A program made the position numbers and the translations under genes. A stretch of 64,000 nt of DNA, taken from assembly GCA_964035575.1 (NCBI GenBank), contig OZ037925.1:372001-436000 (forward strand), in the 5' to 3' direction. Positions 9,178-20,910 of the stretch are shown piece after piece (positions within the stretch are counted from its first letter, which is position 1; each line of letters opens with the position of its first letter). The notes beneath the pieces were generated by a model. That model ran no database searches and had not been told where the DNA came from. It was given only the letters and a program-made list of their open reading frames with translations. This stretch comes from Rhynchopus sp. YZ270_cl-10 (Eukaryota > Euglenozoa > Diplonemea > Diplonemida > Diplonemidae).

Positions 9178-11517
9178 CTATGAAGTCTGTGCACACTCCG
9201 CACGCACAATGCGTGTTGCCTCCACCATGTTCTTGAGGGAGGGTGTCACCTCCTCCCAACGACGTGTCTTCAGCCCGCAGTCGGGGTTGATCCACACACG
9301 CGAGGTCGGGAGGTGTGTTGTGCCGACAATCTCGCTCAGGCGCTTCACCAGAACGTCGACCTGCGGGACCTCGGCAGAGTGCACGTCGTACACACCAAAC
9401 CCAATGTCACGGCCATAGCCGTAGTCGGACAGTGCACCGAGGACGGTGTTGCCGCCACGTGAGTTCTCAATGAGCAGCACGTCTGCGTCCATCTCGTCAA
9501 TCGCACGGAGTGTCGTTGCGTCGTCGAAGGACGAGTAGCACATATGGGTTGCCACCATGGTCTCGGGACGTGCCGACGCAGTGCACAGACGGAAGGCGTC
9601 GACCGCCCACCGCATGTACGTCGCACTGTCGGACGCCTTGAGCGGCATGCGCTCACGCACCGCCGCCTCGTCGACCTGCACAATGCGGCACCCTGCGTCC
9701 TCCAGGTCGCGGATCTCGTCCGACACTGCACGCGCCAGCTGCATCGCCTGCTCCGAACGCGGCACGTCCGTCCTGCAAAACGACCAGTTCAGAATCGTCA
9801 CCGGCCCCGTCAGCATCCCCTTCACAGGTGTGCACCCGCTCTCCTTCTGTGCGTGTGCAAACTCGGCCACCGTCAGCGCCCCACGCCGCACCACGTCTGC
9901 GTAGATGATCGGCGGACGCACACACCGCGACCCGTACGACTGCACCCACCCAAGGCGGGTGATGACCATCCCCTCCAGGCGCTCCCCAAAGTACTCCACC
10001 ATGTCCGCACGCTCAGGCTCGCCGTGCACGAAGACGTCGAGGCCAAGGTCGCGCTGGAGGCCGACGTTCTCACTGATGACGCCCTCGATGAAGGTGCGGT
10101 AGGCAGCAGCGTCCATCTTCCCGGTGCGGTGCTGCTGGCGCGCACGCCGGATCGCGTCCGTCTGCGGGAAGGACCCGATCGTGCTGGTGGCCAGGGCAGG
10201 GAGGTCCACCTGGTTGCCACGACGTGCCTCGTATGCCTTGCTCCGCGTCAGCTCTGCTGCCGCCACCGACGTCACACTGATGTTGTCCTCCCCGGCCCAC
10301 ACTGCCGTCGCCGTTGCGCTTGCTGCAGGCGGGTTCTGCGACAGGGCCACAAGCTGCGCCACCTTCTGCACAGCAAAAGCAATGCGCTCTGTCAGTGCTG
10401 CAGACGCCGCCACATCGACAGCCCCTGCCTTGTGCACAACAAAGGTCTCCACCGACGCGTCGTAGGGCACGTGCTGCAGAGAGCACGACGCAGCAATGTC
10501 CACACGCGACGCAGGCACAACCGAGAGCACGCGCGCCAGAAGGGACCGCGTGTGTGCGTCGTTGGCCCACACACTGCGCCCGTCCACCACCCCCGCCCCA
10601 AGGCGCTTCGTCGCATGCGGGAAGCCGACCTTCTGCAGCACCTCAATCGCCCCCTTGCTGCGGCACAGGTCCAGTGTCACCGTCGCCACCCCCTCAATCG
10701 ACACCAGCGTCGTGTACACCGCCTCCGACACGCTCTCGTGGTGCACACACAGGTTCACTGCGATGCTGCACGACGCAGCCGCTGCCGCCAGCTGCTCGTG
10801 GATGCGCTTTGTGGTGTTCAGGACCGACGCCTCGTCCGCACCCGACGTCCCCAGCCACGGCTCGTGGATCTGCACGTCCGACACACCCCCAGCCTCCTCC
10901 AGCTCCTTGAACAGACGTGCGTACAAGGGCACCAGCGCCTCTGCCAGCGTCTCCGCCGTGTCCGTCCCGGAAATCTTGCTCAGGTGCGCGAAGGTAACCG
11001 GACCGAGCACAATCGGCACGCACTTCGGCTGCTGCGGGAGGCCTGCTGCCACCTGCTGTGCGTGCTTGACAATGTGCACGTAGTCGGCAAAGAAGGTCGC
11101 ATGCGACGGCTTCGCCACCTCGGCAGCCACCCCTGCGTCAATCTCGGGCACCAGAATGTGGTAGTTCGTGTCAAAGTACTTCAGCAGCTGCAGGGCCGTG
11201 CAGTCCCCTGCTCCCTTTGCCTGGGCGAAGTAGTTTGCGAGGGTGCCCGGTGCGCCTGCACTTGCAAAGCGCTTGCTCGTCAGCCCAAAACGCACATTCC
11301 AGTCCAGCACGTGGTCGTAGAGTGTCGAGTCGCCCACCCCAATGCAGGACACACCGGCACCGCCCTGGATGCGCACCGCCTCTGCCAGCACAGAGTCGCG
11401 CACAGAGAGCAGCTCCGCCTCGCTGAGGTTGCCTGCCCAGTGCTTCTCCAGGGCTGCCTTCAGCTCACGCCTCCCTCCGACACGGGGGAAGCCAAGGGTG
11501 CTGGTTGGGAGCGACAT
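9178..11517 (-). CDS. metE: Cobalamin-independent methionine synthase
   Basis: Intronless, 779 aa, the usual length for MetE (5-methyltetrahydropteroyltriglutamate-homocysteine methyltransferase), which transfers the methyl group to homocysteine without B12 in the cytosol. The N-terminal half (about 3-320) matches the MetE folate-side domain, starting with LGFPRVGGRRELKAALEKHW. The C-terminal half (about 440-770) has STIGSFPQT, VHGEPERADMVEYFGE and the zinc site: VATHMCYSSF supplies His and Cys, the Glu in LLIENSRGG is the likely third ligand, and the Cys in NPDCGLKTR the fourth. The family's catalytic residues appear intact. GC-rich codon use resembles the neighbouring giant gene. Upstream, CCACCCAAAAG precedes AACAATG, a possible trans-splice acceptor. 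Confidence 0.97.
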   Translation of the reverse strand: MSLPTSTLGFPRVGGRRELKAALEKHWAGNLSEAELLSVRDSVLAEAVRIQGGAGVSCIGVGDSTLYDHVLDWNVRFGLTSKRFASAGAPGTLANYFAQAKGAGDCTALQLLKYFDTNYHILVPEIDAGVAAEVAKPSHATFFADYVHIVKHAQQVAAGLPQQPKCVPIVLGPVTFAHLSKISGTDTAETLAEALVPLYARLFKELEEAGGVSDVQIHEPWLGTSGADEASVLNTTKRIHEQLAAAAASCSIAVNLCVHHESVSEAVYTTLVSIEGVATVTLDLCRSKGAIEVLQKVGFPHATKRLGAGVVDGRSVWANDAHTRSLLARVLSVVPASRVDIAASCSLQHVPYDASVETFVVHKAGAVDVAASAALTERIAFAVQKVAQLVALSQNPPAASATATAVWAGEDNISVTSVAAAELTRSKAYEARRGNQVDLPALATSTIGSFPQTDAIRRARQQHRTGKMDAAAYRTFIEGVISENVGLQRDLGLDVFVHGEPERADMVEYFGERLEGMVITRLGWVQSYGSRCVRPPIIYADVVRRGALTVAEFAHAQKESGCTPVKGMLTGPVTILNWSFCRTDVPRSEQAMQLARAVSDEIRDLEDAGCRIVQVDEAAVRERMPLKASDSATYMRWAVDAFRLCTASARPETMVATHMCYSSFDDATTLRAIDEMDADVLLIENSRGGNTVLGALSDYGYGRDIGFGVYDVHSAEVPQVDVLVKRLSEIVGTTHLPTSRVWINPDCGLKTRRWEEVTPSLKNMVEATRIVRAECAQTS

Positions 11518-11818
11518 TGTTCTTTTGGGTGGTTGTGTTTTTGTGTGTTGAAACTAATTTAATAATCTTGTTGTGGTTGTGTCGAAGGGAGAAGGGAGAA
11601 GGACAACCGGTTGGTCCAATGAACCAAATGGGTTGCCAAGTCTAACAAACTTTTTGGACAGTGGAGATTTGCACAAAACTGTGGCAACACAACCCGAGGC
11701 AACTACACTACTCCAACAATTTATCAAAACAAAAAAAAACAAAAAAAAAAATGGGGTCCTACTGTTTTATGAATCGCCTTTATGGTTCGCTTTGCGTTTT
11801 TATTATCCCCCCCCCCTA
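11518..11818. other. Upstream spacer of metE with a family F repeat
   Basis: Holds one family F copy (11658-11727) and a C-run (about 11806-11816) bordering the large transposon. No gene seen. Confidence 0.5.
11658..11727. repeat. Family F short repeat, opposite orientation
   Basis: ACAGTGGAGATTTGCACAAA...CCAACAATTTATC followed by an A-rich tail. The other two copies (31832-31900, 55053-55119) are the reverse complement, so F does not obey the one-orientation rule of families A to E. Confidence 0.7.
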
Positions 11819-14800
11819 GGGGCTATCAAATGGGCACCGTGCGCTGGTCAGAGGTCTGACCAGGTAATACCTGGTCCGATTTATGACCAGGTACACCTGG
11901 TCAGATCTGACCAGGTACACCTGGTCATGACCAGGTATACCTGGTCAGATGACCAGGTACCTGGTCAACCACAGCTCCACATGACAAACACAAAAGTGTC
12001 CAGTCACGTGGGGCATTCATGCACTGAGGAGATAATGATCCAACAATTTACAAGAAAGATTACTTAACCTACTGCTGGAAATTGCCAGGTCGTAGTAACA
12101 CACAAAGTGTGCCTCCGTTCGGGAAGACCGGATATTCTAGAGACCAAAAAGGCCTCAAGAATATCTTCCGGTAGTCAAGGTAGAACCGAGTGAACGGCCC
12201 AAGACCCCCGTGGAGAAGTTAAATGTTGTAATGCTATCAGGTAGAAACTGCGAACACTGTCTTACCCTCCTCAATGCATGGTGGTTGATGTCTTCCACAA
12301 CAAATTTCCTGTACCCAGGTACCAGGTTCCCAGACCCACGCAGTACCACGTCGCAGTACTACGCAAAATTTACCACCAGACCCTGTCTTCGTGCACCTGA
12401 AGTACAACGCCGCAGACAGGCCAAACATGCGTTGGACTCAGAGGAATGCCTGCTGTGCAGGTATCAATGAGAACCAACTCCCAGCAACAAGGGGCGCCTT
12501 TTGGCGGGCGTTGTTGAGGGTGTTTGGGGTGCAAAGTTTTCCACAATTTTGATGCGCGGGTACAGAAGTGTTGTCTTGTTCTTTCATCTCTAGGAAATGT
12601 AAATGTCAATCGCGTTTAACTACCACTAGGGCTTGTTCAGTGAACCCACAAGGGGTCGAAGGGGGTTGGTTATCCCATATCTATCAAAGGTTGTGTCGAC
12701 CAGGCTAAACCACTATGTTACGCTGTACGTTGTTAAATCCGAAGAAATAACACTTTAGCAGCCGCAGGAAGTTTGCTAAAAAGAGTGCCTCACGCTACAC
12801 AAACCACCACCCGCGATTGACTTAGATGTTATAACAAAGAGAATTCAGAACAAAACAACACCCTGCCCCATACACACTAAATTGTCATGCTTCAAGAGCA
12901 TGCCTGGGCCAAAATTACTGTTGACAAAAAAGGCAACAAGACCACCCACAAGGAGTGTGAAATGTGCACTGGTTTTCTGGGGGAACGCAATATTTTCTTG
13001 TGTCTAGTCCTCCGCAAGCAGAGGACAGACTTTCCGGAAGGTTTCCAAAGTCGAATTTCTTGCACTAGCTATGCTCCCTGGGTTAAATGGCAATAGCAGT
13101 GACTGACAAAATATTCCCACCCCCCAGGTCTTCGTCCACAAACCCAGAATAGATTGATGTGGGTGAAGCCTTTCGGATTTTTGAGTTGTTGATAGAATGT
13201 CGAAGAGCGGCGAAACTTCTCATCGCAATCACGGATGCAGTTCAGATTTCACGATCCTGTGATGAGTGTAAATGTGGGGTGTGATTAAGTTATGGTGTAT
13301 AAACGCAGTACTGTAAAATCGTTTAATTTGTCACCTACAATTCTTCCGTCCCTAATACAGAAAGTATCACTCAAGGCTGTACTTTAAAAAGTAGACACAA
13401 AAAATCGCCCAACGTAATGTGAGGGGGTGACAAAATTCATTTATGACTGATATTTCAACTCGGTTAATTAGGGTGTGACAAATTAAACGATTTTCCAGTA
13501 TTAAAGATGAGGTTAATGAAGAAAGTGGTAATAACTATGCATTGCCGTGAAATAAGGTAGCCTTTTTTTCACGCCACAGCGGATTTCCTGCTGCACTAAT
13601 GGTTCCCAAGCGAAGCGAGGGGACCATGTATAAGTATTTACCGAGCGAAGCGAGGTGAATATTATGTGCAGCAGGTAACGAGCACGCCTGCAGAAGTTAA
13701 AAAACGGCTGCCTTATGACAAGCAATATGTAAGTTTATTCCGATTACACAAAGTAGGGGTAGTCTGCAAGCACCAGCCAAAAAAGAGTGAGATCGGTGAT
13801 CAGGGAAAACAAACACCACCACACAACAACTTGACAACCACTAAAGGAATGAATCTACACTAGTGCCTGACAGTTAAACATATTTACATACCTTGTCTTC
13901 ATCGTAACCTGCGCCTTCGCTGCTGTCAAGGTGCCTTCTCTGGGTACAGTGCCCAGTGTCCAGTACAGAAAAAAAATTCGTCTAAAAAATCGAGTACGCA
14001 AAACCACATTTTAGACATTTTAGACCCCTACAGAGGCTCAAAAGTGCCAAATTTTGCTTTTATGGCCTCAAATCGTAAAAATTAGCTACTACAGTACACG
14101 GGGTATGACCGTATTTTGGCTGAAATTTTGACTTGAAAATTTTTTTCAACATTTGCCCAATCTGAGGTTTTCTTTGGATTTTTTGGGCCATTTTATGACC
14201 TACCACGGCCAGTTTTGGGCAAAAAAGTTATTTTTTCTTTGGTCAAAAATCGCCTTGTCTGACCACTGTTTCGTGTAGGATTGTTCAAATACGTGTATTT
14301 GGTGAAACCCCAGATGGTCAAAACACCCGAATTTTGCGTTTTTTTGCATTTTTCGGTGCCCCAAGACCCAACCCAGAGGACAAATTTTTCCCGAAAAAAA
14401 AATTTTTTTTTTTGAGATTTTTCGATTTTTTGCTAAGGTGATGCCCATACAAAATGTACAGGGTGCACACAAATAGCCGTGGAATAAATTCTAGATGCTC
14501 TAAACTGCTCGTAAGTGCCTTTATTTGCACTTTTAGCCCAGTTTTGAGGTCATATGGACCCACCAAGGGCATTTTTGTGTTGTCAAAAAAAAAAAAAAAC
14601 CTGGTCACAGTGGCCAAATACCTGGTCACTGACCAGGTATACCTGGTCATGACCAGGTATACCTGGTCAATACCTGGTCATTGACCAGGTATACCTGGTC
14701 ATGACCAGGTGTACCTGGTCAATCTGACCAGGTCAAAACCTGGTCATATTACCTGGTCAACTGACCAGGTATCCTCTGACCAGCGCACGGTGGGGGTAAC

Positions 14801-16377
14801 ATTGGGCTTTTTTTCAAGTTCAAATAAAAAACGTGTTTCTATGTCTTCTGATGATGAAATCCACCCCACAGCCCCATAAAAATGACGCATGAGCCCAAAA
14901 AACCCGGTTTTGGGGTGATTAGAGACCTTTTTTTCACTTTTTCGATTTTCTGGGCACACCTAGGTACCTATGTGTGCCCTTCAGTACGTGCTTTTTTTGA
15001 AGATACGGAGCTTGATTATGACAATTTGCGCTTTGGAGTCCTCCTGTGAGGGACGGAAGGGGGGTTCACATTTTATTGTCGATTCTGACCTCGACAAGCT
15101 CATCCCTCAGCCCATCGGAACTTAAGCCTAATGATTCGGCTTCTTCCTTCAAGTCATCCATTAACACGTCCTTCAGCTTCGTCCGTATTCTTGCCTTCGA
15201 GCTCACCGCGTGTAGCTCTCCCCAAACCTGATCTGCAGGCTGGAGCGCGCTGTTGTCCTTGGAACTTCTTGACCACTGCATCACTTGGTACAAGGAGGAT
15301 TCCTCAGGCGCGCGCGGTACCGGAGTTTTGCTTGTACTGCGCAATTTGGGACGTATGCAGAGGGTTAGCTCCTGGCAGACGGTCAGAGAGTTGCGCAAAC
15401 GTTGCATGCGAAGATTCCGTAAAATCGTTCGATGGGGCGCTACCTCGTACGCCTGTTTGTTCTCCACAAACTGCTGTTCGTCTATAACCACAAATCGTGC
15501 GAGGGTAGGAATCATGTCTGCTGTCCCTTCCCTGATAAGCTTGGCACACTGTGTCTTTTGGGCTGGCTTCAGTGTGCATGATGCTGGACACGTAGGATTC
15601 AGAGAACCACGGTGGGAGTTTGGAGTTGCTTATAAATTTGACAATGTAGTTAGCCAACTCTTTAACGTGGAGAAGTGGGGACGTGCTTCAGAAGCCGACA
15701 ACTCACCTTCTTGGCTTTTATCGCACTTCAATAATTTCACGGAGGAGAGGTACCACAGATGCACCGCTGACGCAGCTGAAAGTGCGGGTTTAGAGGCTGG
15801 GGCAAAATACCTTCATAGCATTGCCGCCAACAACGTATAAGTTGCCCTTCTTAACTTCCCCGCTGAGGAAATCATACTGCTGTGTCAGGTTTGCAGCTTG
15901 GCTCAGTTTCCATCCATATTCGTTGCCGATTTGGCGCAAACTTGGGCCCCTCATTGGGCACCCCCATGGGCCCCCCATTAGTAGGAGAAAAGCGCCTTTT
16001 TGGTGGATAAAATTAGTTGCTTCGGAATGTCTAAGTACTGAATGTGGCAGCTATATTTTGATCGAATTCAACCCCGGTGTGGTATATTGTGGCGAACTGG
16101 GGGGTTTGAGGGAGAGCAGCGGGCCTTTGTTGACATATCATCTATCCTAGAATATGGGCACACTCAGGTACCTAGGTGTGCCCAGTTTTTGAGATTTTTT
16201 CGAAAAATGCGAAAAAAAGTTTCGCAGATGCACAAAATGGTGAAAAAACGGGGCACAGGTAGTTTTTTGGGGGGTATGTACCATATTTTCCGGTCGAAAA
16301 CACTTAGAAACACGTTTTTTTAAAAAATTCGAAAAAATGTCATTTGTACACAAAATTATACAGCATTTGATAGCCCC
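11819..16377. mobile_element. Large composite DNA transposon, TA target duplication
   Basis: Outer inverted ends GGGGCTATCAAATG (11819-11832) and CATTTGATAGCCCC (16364-16377) are flanked by TA on both sides. About 4.56 kb, containing at least one nested element (11835-14792). In the right part, short minus-strand frames (15066-15515, about 149 aa, and 15790-15978) may be remnants of a transposase; I recognise no domain in them. Palindromes of type GGGCACACCTAGGTACC occur at about 14953-14982 and 16155-16184 and may mark a further nested unit. Confidence 0.6.
11835..14792. mobile_element. Nested DNA transposon with self-complementary ACCAGGT arrays
   Basis: Inverted ends CACCGTGCGCTGGTCAGAGG (from 11835) and its complement (to 14792). 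Both subterminal zones (about 11855-11972 and 14600-14775) are packed with the iteron ACCAGGT/ACCTGGT in head-to-head pairs, for example ACCAGGTATACCTGGT. The interior (about 12070-13110, plus strand) is homologous to the interior of the element at 41623-45037 (about 43170-44030): both carry a frame starting MLQEHA and ending APWVKW. These are probably decayed parts of a common transposase gene; the superfamily cannot be named from what is visible. A target duplication is not clear (GGG on both sides). Confidence 0.6.
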
Positions 16378-16421
16378 TAATCCCCCCCCCCCCTAGCCCC
16401 TTTACGCTTCTCTTATTGTTA

Positions 16422-16965
16422 CTGGGGGGGGCTAATAAAGTATACGGTGCTAATAAAGTATACGGGGGTAATAAAGTATACGGTGCGGAAACCCATTTTG
16501 AGCGTGGAAATCTGTGAAATAAAGTATACGGTTTTTGTGTACATTTTTCTTACTAAAAAATTTTTTCAGCAAGTTTTGCACAAAAAATCGAAAAAAAATT
16601 TTTTTGATTTCGGTGGTCCGGATTCTGTGCGTGCTGTGATGGGGTCACTTTGTGCTGAGAAACGAGTATTTTTGACCTAAAACGCGTGTATCAGTTTTCT
16701 ACAGTTTTTACACGATTGGTGCTGATGGGGTTCAGATTTGTGAAAATTTAAGTCACCAAAAAATTGTTCATTTTTCCACATTGACCCCACCACTGGCTGG
16801 GATTGGCCCAAAAATGCCAATGGTGGTGTTTTCGCGAGGTTTCGGCCACTAGAAACCCCAAAATAACAGTAATTTTTTTTTTCTTTTCCTTTTCGTTTTT
16901 TTGGCCATTTAAGCAGTAATTCCCGCCGAATAAAGTATACGTATACTTTAATAGCTCCCCCCCAG
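16422..16965. mobile_element. MITE with AATAAAGTATAC iterons, TA target duplication
   Basis: Inverted ends CTGGGGGGGGCTAATAAAG (16422) and its near-complement ending CTCCCCCCCAG (16965), flanked by TA (16420-16421 and 16966-16967). AATAAAGTATACGG is repeated three times at the left end, once further in, and in inverted form at the right. A central block TTGACCCCACCACTGGCTGGGATTG also occurs in the hAT-like element at 35363 and the satellite element at 58604. No coding capacity is seen. Confidence 0.7.
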
Positions 16966-16967
16966 TA

Positions 16968-17566
16968 TTTGTTGCGTTTTTTTTTTTTTTTCTTTTTTCC
17001 ATTCCTCATCACGTACGTGGTCACCTTTTAAAGAGAAAAGAGAACACATGCAAAAAAAGAACTCCGAGCTGTACTTAAGTAACACAGGCTCGCACTATTT
17101 TAGGGGGGATTTTTTTTTTAAAATATTTGACGATGATGTGTGCCATCTCTTTGGCACACATCTTACCAACCCCCCCCTCTTCCCATACCCCATCACCCCA
17201 CCTTTTGATCTTCACTATGTATTTTTTTTTGATTATTCAAGGGGGGAAAATACTATTTCCTCCCCACCCCAAAACCCCCAATATAAACCCAATGAGAATA
17301 CACAAAGGCCAAGAATATTTTTTCTATCACAACTCCCACTTATACTTCCCCAAAAAAAAAAATTCTCATCTAAAGTGCAAACCTCTGAGACAGGCACTAA
17401 ACACTCCGCAGGTATAAAAAAAAAGGGGGGGTTTTCTTTGATAAACCCCTTTTCCCCAGCCACCCATTCCGTATTTCCGCATCTCCCAAGAACAATACGC
17501 ACCTGGTTCGTCTGCTTACTTTGTCATTGTGAGCAATCACCCCCCTCCCTCCACTACTCGAAACCG
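16968..17566. other. Intergenic, no gene seen
   Basis: AT-rich with T- and C-runs; 3' flank of the WW-domain gene. No convincing coding frame. Confidence 0.5.
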
Positions 17567-19167
17567 CTAAACGAATTCGGTCTGTGGAAGAGACCAACGG
17601 CGTTCCCCGGTAGATCGGTTTCGGTAGTACACCTTGCCGGTTTTGCGCCGTTTTGAGGTGACCATTTCCCAGTCGGGGTGTGGGGATTCTACGTCCGGTT
17701 GGGAGAGCGCGACGGAGGGCTCGACCCCAATGGGGGCTGTGGTGCTGATTGCGAGTAAGGCATGCTGCGGGGGTGGGGTTGGGGTGGTGGACCCTCGGTC
17801 TCGTTTGCGTGGCTCTCTTCCCCCTCGGCTTCGTTCATTCCCTCGTGGACCTCGGCGTTCCTCAGAGGCTCGTGGTGGGAGGTCCACCTTCGCCCGAAGC
17901 TGCTCCAAACGGGACTGCGCCGCAGCTCGAAACTCACTCTTTTCAATCAATTCTCTGAACAACCCCACCTCCCCCACGCCATTCTGCCCATCCCCCCCTA
18001 CCACTTCATACGACCGCACCCCACCTTCATTATCATCAATGATTTTAACCAACACCCAATGCCCTGCATGATGATATAACGCTTGGGTCCCGATGCTGAG
18101 ACGAACTTTAAATTTGGAGCTGACAGCGAGGAGGCAAAGCGCGGCAGCGATGGCGGGGGCGAGGTACCATGGGTTGCGTAGGGGGAGGCCAAGGCGTGGT
18201 GATGTGGGTTGTGTTTTGAGGTGGGATGCAGGGATGTAACCTATGTGACCGTGCTGGCTTTCAACAAGCGTCCAATTTGATGCGCCGCCAGAAGCAGTGA
18301 CGGAGGCATCCTCGGACACCATCCAGCCACCACTGCCGTCAGACCTCAACCAATGCGGGGCGAGGTTCGGAAACCGCCCCTCTGTCGCCATAAGGAACCC
18401 ACGCCCCATCGCCATATCTGAGTCCCACCCAATGAGCCAACGGTTCAACGCATAAAAGATCTTAAGGGACCCACGTCGCCAGGATGGACGTGGTGTGGTG
18501 CGCTCCAGCTGGTATTCACCTTCTACAACAGGGCATGCAGGGGAGACCACAGTGAGGACCATTGGGGTGCGGATCTCGTGGAGGATGAAGACCTGGAGGG
18601 GGGGGGTATGAAAGAAGAGGGGAAAACGCCGTCAGTGCGCTGAAAAGTTTATAAGATGAATACTACGCGATATAACTTTATAAAAGAGTTTAGTTTACCT
18701 AACGTTGTTCTTCTTTTGTACGGTTTTTTTGCATAGAACGATGGGATTTATTTACACAAAAGAACCAAAGAAGATTAAGATATTATTTTCAATCGAAACG
18801 GAGATGGAGTTTATCCAGCGTCGTCTCCTCTTTTTTTTGTAAATACGAAAAGAATCTTCACAAAATTGTAGACGGCATGAGGGCATACCATTTCACCTTC
18901 GTCGAGTGAATAGAGCGTTTGCGGGTTGGCTGTGGAGGCAAGGGATTCGTACAGTGTGGTGGCCTGCAGAACTGTGCCTTGCGGGAGTAGGGAGTGCTTG
19001 ATGTTCGCAGCCTTTGACAGGGCGGCAATGCTTTTGAGAGTGTCAGCGATGCCAGAGCCGTCTCGTTGGAGGGCACGGTCCTGCTTCAGCGAGTCGACGA
19101 GTTCACGTTCCTGCTCGACTGCAAGCGACAGACTCGATGCATCGTGTTCCACCGCACATAGCGGCAT
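17567..19167 (-). CDS. Two-exon protein: SH3-like segment, one TM helix, C-terminal WW domain
   Basis: Exons 19167-18889 (93 codons) and 18592-17567 (341 codons plus stop); the intron begins GTATGC and ends CCTCCAG in phase 0, giving 434 aa. Residues 1-93 include a charged, probably helical stretch. Residues about 150-218 end in SNWTLVESQHGHIGYIPASH, typical of the last strands of an SH3-type fold. Residues 234-251 (LAPAIAAALCLLAVSS) are a likely membrane helix. A charged Arg/Glu/Pro-rich linker follows, and residues about 400-432 are a WW domain with both Trp positions (DWEMVTSK... and RRWSLP) and the YYRN core. The combination suggests a membrane-anchored scaffold binding proline-rich partners; the family is unknown. 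A CCTCACAG acceptor lies 27 bases before the ATG. Confidence 0.8.
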
Positions 19168-19194
19168 ACTCGGCAACGCAGTGAACGGGCTTGA

Positions 19195-19212
19195 CTGTGA
19201 GGGTGTGTTGAT
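19195..19212 (-). promoter_or_regulatory. Candidate trans-splice acceptor
   Basis: Minus-strand AACACACCCTCACAG ends at 19195, upstream of the ATG at 19167. Confidence 0.4.
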
Positions 19213-19238
19213 TTTTTTTTGAAGAAGAAGAAGAAAAA

Positions 19239-19359
19239 AGTAGAGCTGAAATACAAAGCCCTCTCGTGAAACAGTGTACTTTTTGGTCCGGGTGTGCCGT
19301 AGGGTGGACACCTCAACCCATGCAGTGCCACAATCCATTTCGTGGTTTACATCTGATAT
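19239..19359. repeat. Family A short repeat, near complete
   Basis: AGTAGAGCTGAAATACAAAG through GTGGTTTACATCTGATATG; the central GGGTGGACACCTCAACCC hairpin is preserved. Confidence 0.8.
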
Positions 19360-20343
19360 GCGCGACATTTAAAAAAAAAAATGTGCAAAAGAAGTGTGGG
19401 TATACTTTTTGGCTTTGCTGTATTCTGGAGAGCAGTTCGCTTTTCCGTGCCTCCTTCTTTCGTATAGACTGTGAGAGGGTGGGTAATTTGAATGAAGAGT
19501 GTTTTTGTTTTTGTTTTGTGCTCTTTTTTAAGAGAGGGCGGGTACGGCCAGGTTAGGTTAAGTGTTTGCGGGTTTGCGGGTTCTAGTCCACCTCCGTAAC
19601 CACTTGGATACGACTGCTGTAATTATCACCGTTCTTTGTTTTTACGCAGTCAATCTGTCTGAAGAAAATAACCTGGTGATGCAGGCACCCCCGACTGACC
19701 CACTATACGATGCCAGCCATCCGGATGAAAGCACAAAGAAAGAAAAGTTTATAAGATGAACCCTAAGTTTAGTCACCTTGTAAACAAATAAATTGCCTTG
19801 ATTGAAGACACTACTACCACAGGCTAGCAAACTACAATGTGTCTTTCATCAGAAGCCTTGAAAGAGAGTAAAAATAGAAAATAAAGGTTGGCTCTATGGT
19901 ATTAATTGCTCTGGTTTTATTTATCTTTTTGAATAATTGATACCATGGAGACACCTCGCTTTTTTCTCGTGAGCTCCACGCGCTTTTTTTTTGAATAAAA
20001 ATTTTGGGGAAGGGAGAGAAAGACATACATAAGTACTAAGGGGCAACACGACCGGCCTAGACATCCCAATTGCACGGAGCTGTCGCAGGCGCGGGTCATA
20101 TGTAATCGGCGGTTTGAGGACGCTCCACTCCCCGGGTCTGCAGAAAAGAGATTAAGATATCATTTTCAATCGAAAGATGGAGACAAGAAAAAGAGTGGTT
20201 GAAACGTGCTAAAACGCAAAAAAAAATGGTATGTTGGGTGTTCGTGATTTTACCCAAAAAGCACTGCGAAACCTATTTTATTTTATTTTGAGTGCAAAAA
20301 AAATAAGCTTTTTGCACCCCTCCCCTTGACGACCCTGTGTAAA
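19360..20343. other. Intergenic with families B, C and D
   Basis: Contains adjacent B (19676-19738) and C (19745-19780) copies and a family D head (20191-20219, AAAGAGTGGTTGAAACGTGC). No gene recognised in the remainder. Confidence 0.6.
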
Positions 20344-20490
20344 TCATATATCATACCGATCCTCTTGCCTCCAGACCAACTGCCCATCGCGCACAGTGAT
20401 GATACGCGAGACACCACTTTCGTCGAAGAAGATGTACCAATTCTTCTGCCGCAACGTCAGCCCGTCTACAACCACACCTGCCTGCTCCAT
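20344..20490 (-). CDS. Short coding fragment, probably the last exon or a broken end of a host gene
   Basis: Forty-eight residues starting MEQAGVVVDGLTLRQKNWYI and ending QEDRYDI before TGA, with good coding character. Just upstream a different frame reads KGTSTYWVYPMSEEWSRQ, also protein-like, so either an intron or a frame break separates them near 20475-20490. A further helical-looking piece (SLAAAAIEAFR) lies near 20603-20640 next to a GTGACT donor that belongs to a family C repeat. I cannot assemble a confident gene model and do not recognise the family. Confidence 0.35.
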   Translation of the reverse strand: MEQAGVVVDGLTLRQKNWYIFFDESGVSRIITVRDGQLVWRQEDRYDI

Positions 20491-20557
20491 TCCTCAGACA
20501 TGGGATACACCCAATACGTGCTTGTCCCCTTCCACCCTGCCTCAAAAAAGAAAAGAA

Positions 20558-20599
20558 AAGTTTATTGAGATGAACCTAAGCCTGCACTCAGTCACCTTC
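20558..20599. repeat. Family C short repeat
   Basis: AGTTTATTGAGATGAACCTA...CAGTCACCTT; slightly diverged. Confidence 0.65.
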
Positions 20600-20910
20600 G
20601 AAAAGCCTCGATCGCCGCAGCAGCAAGCGATTCTTGGGAAGGGGGGGGGAGGAGTGCTTTTTTGTTGTATTTGTGTATTGCTTTTGTGGTGGTTTGTGGT
20701 TTGTGGTTTGAGGTTGGTGTTTTTCCTTTGTGAAGAATTTTGAATAATTGATAGTGCGTGTGAGCTCCACGCAGCCGTCATCCATCTCTCGTGTGTGGAT
20801 ACCGTTACGCCATTTTTTTAAACGATTACCTAGCGAGTAGACAGGTTGCACGGTATTGGCACAGTGTGTGTCTACAACACCTTTGCTGTTGATGTCGCGT
20901 GCTGCGGGCC
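20600..20910. other. Spacer with possible exon pieces
   Basis: Between the coding fragment and the 9-bp satellite. A stretch near 20823-20895 could encode DINSKGVVDTHCANTVQPVY before a GTAATC donor on the minus strand; evidence is too weak to call a gene. Confidence 0.3.

Noticed and set aside
9544-11562. 672-aa plus-strand ORF over metE
   Set aside because: Shadow of the GC-rich metE frame; no domain.
15066-15978. Host genes within the large TA-flanked element
   Set aside because: The minus-strand frames lie inside the transposon boundaries, are short and out of phase with one another, and lack any domain I recognise.
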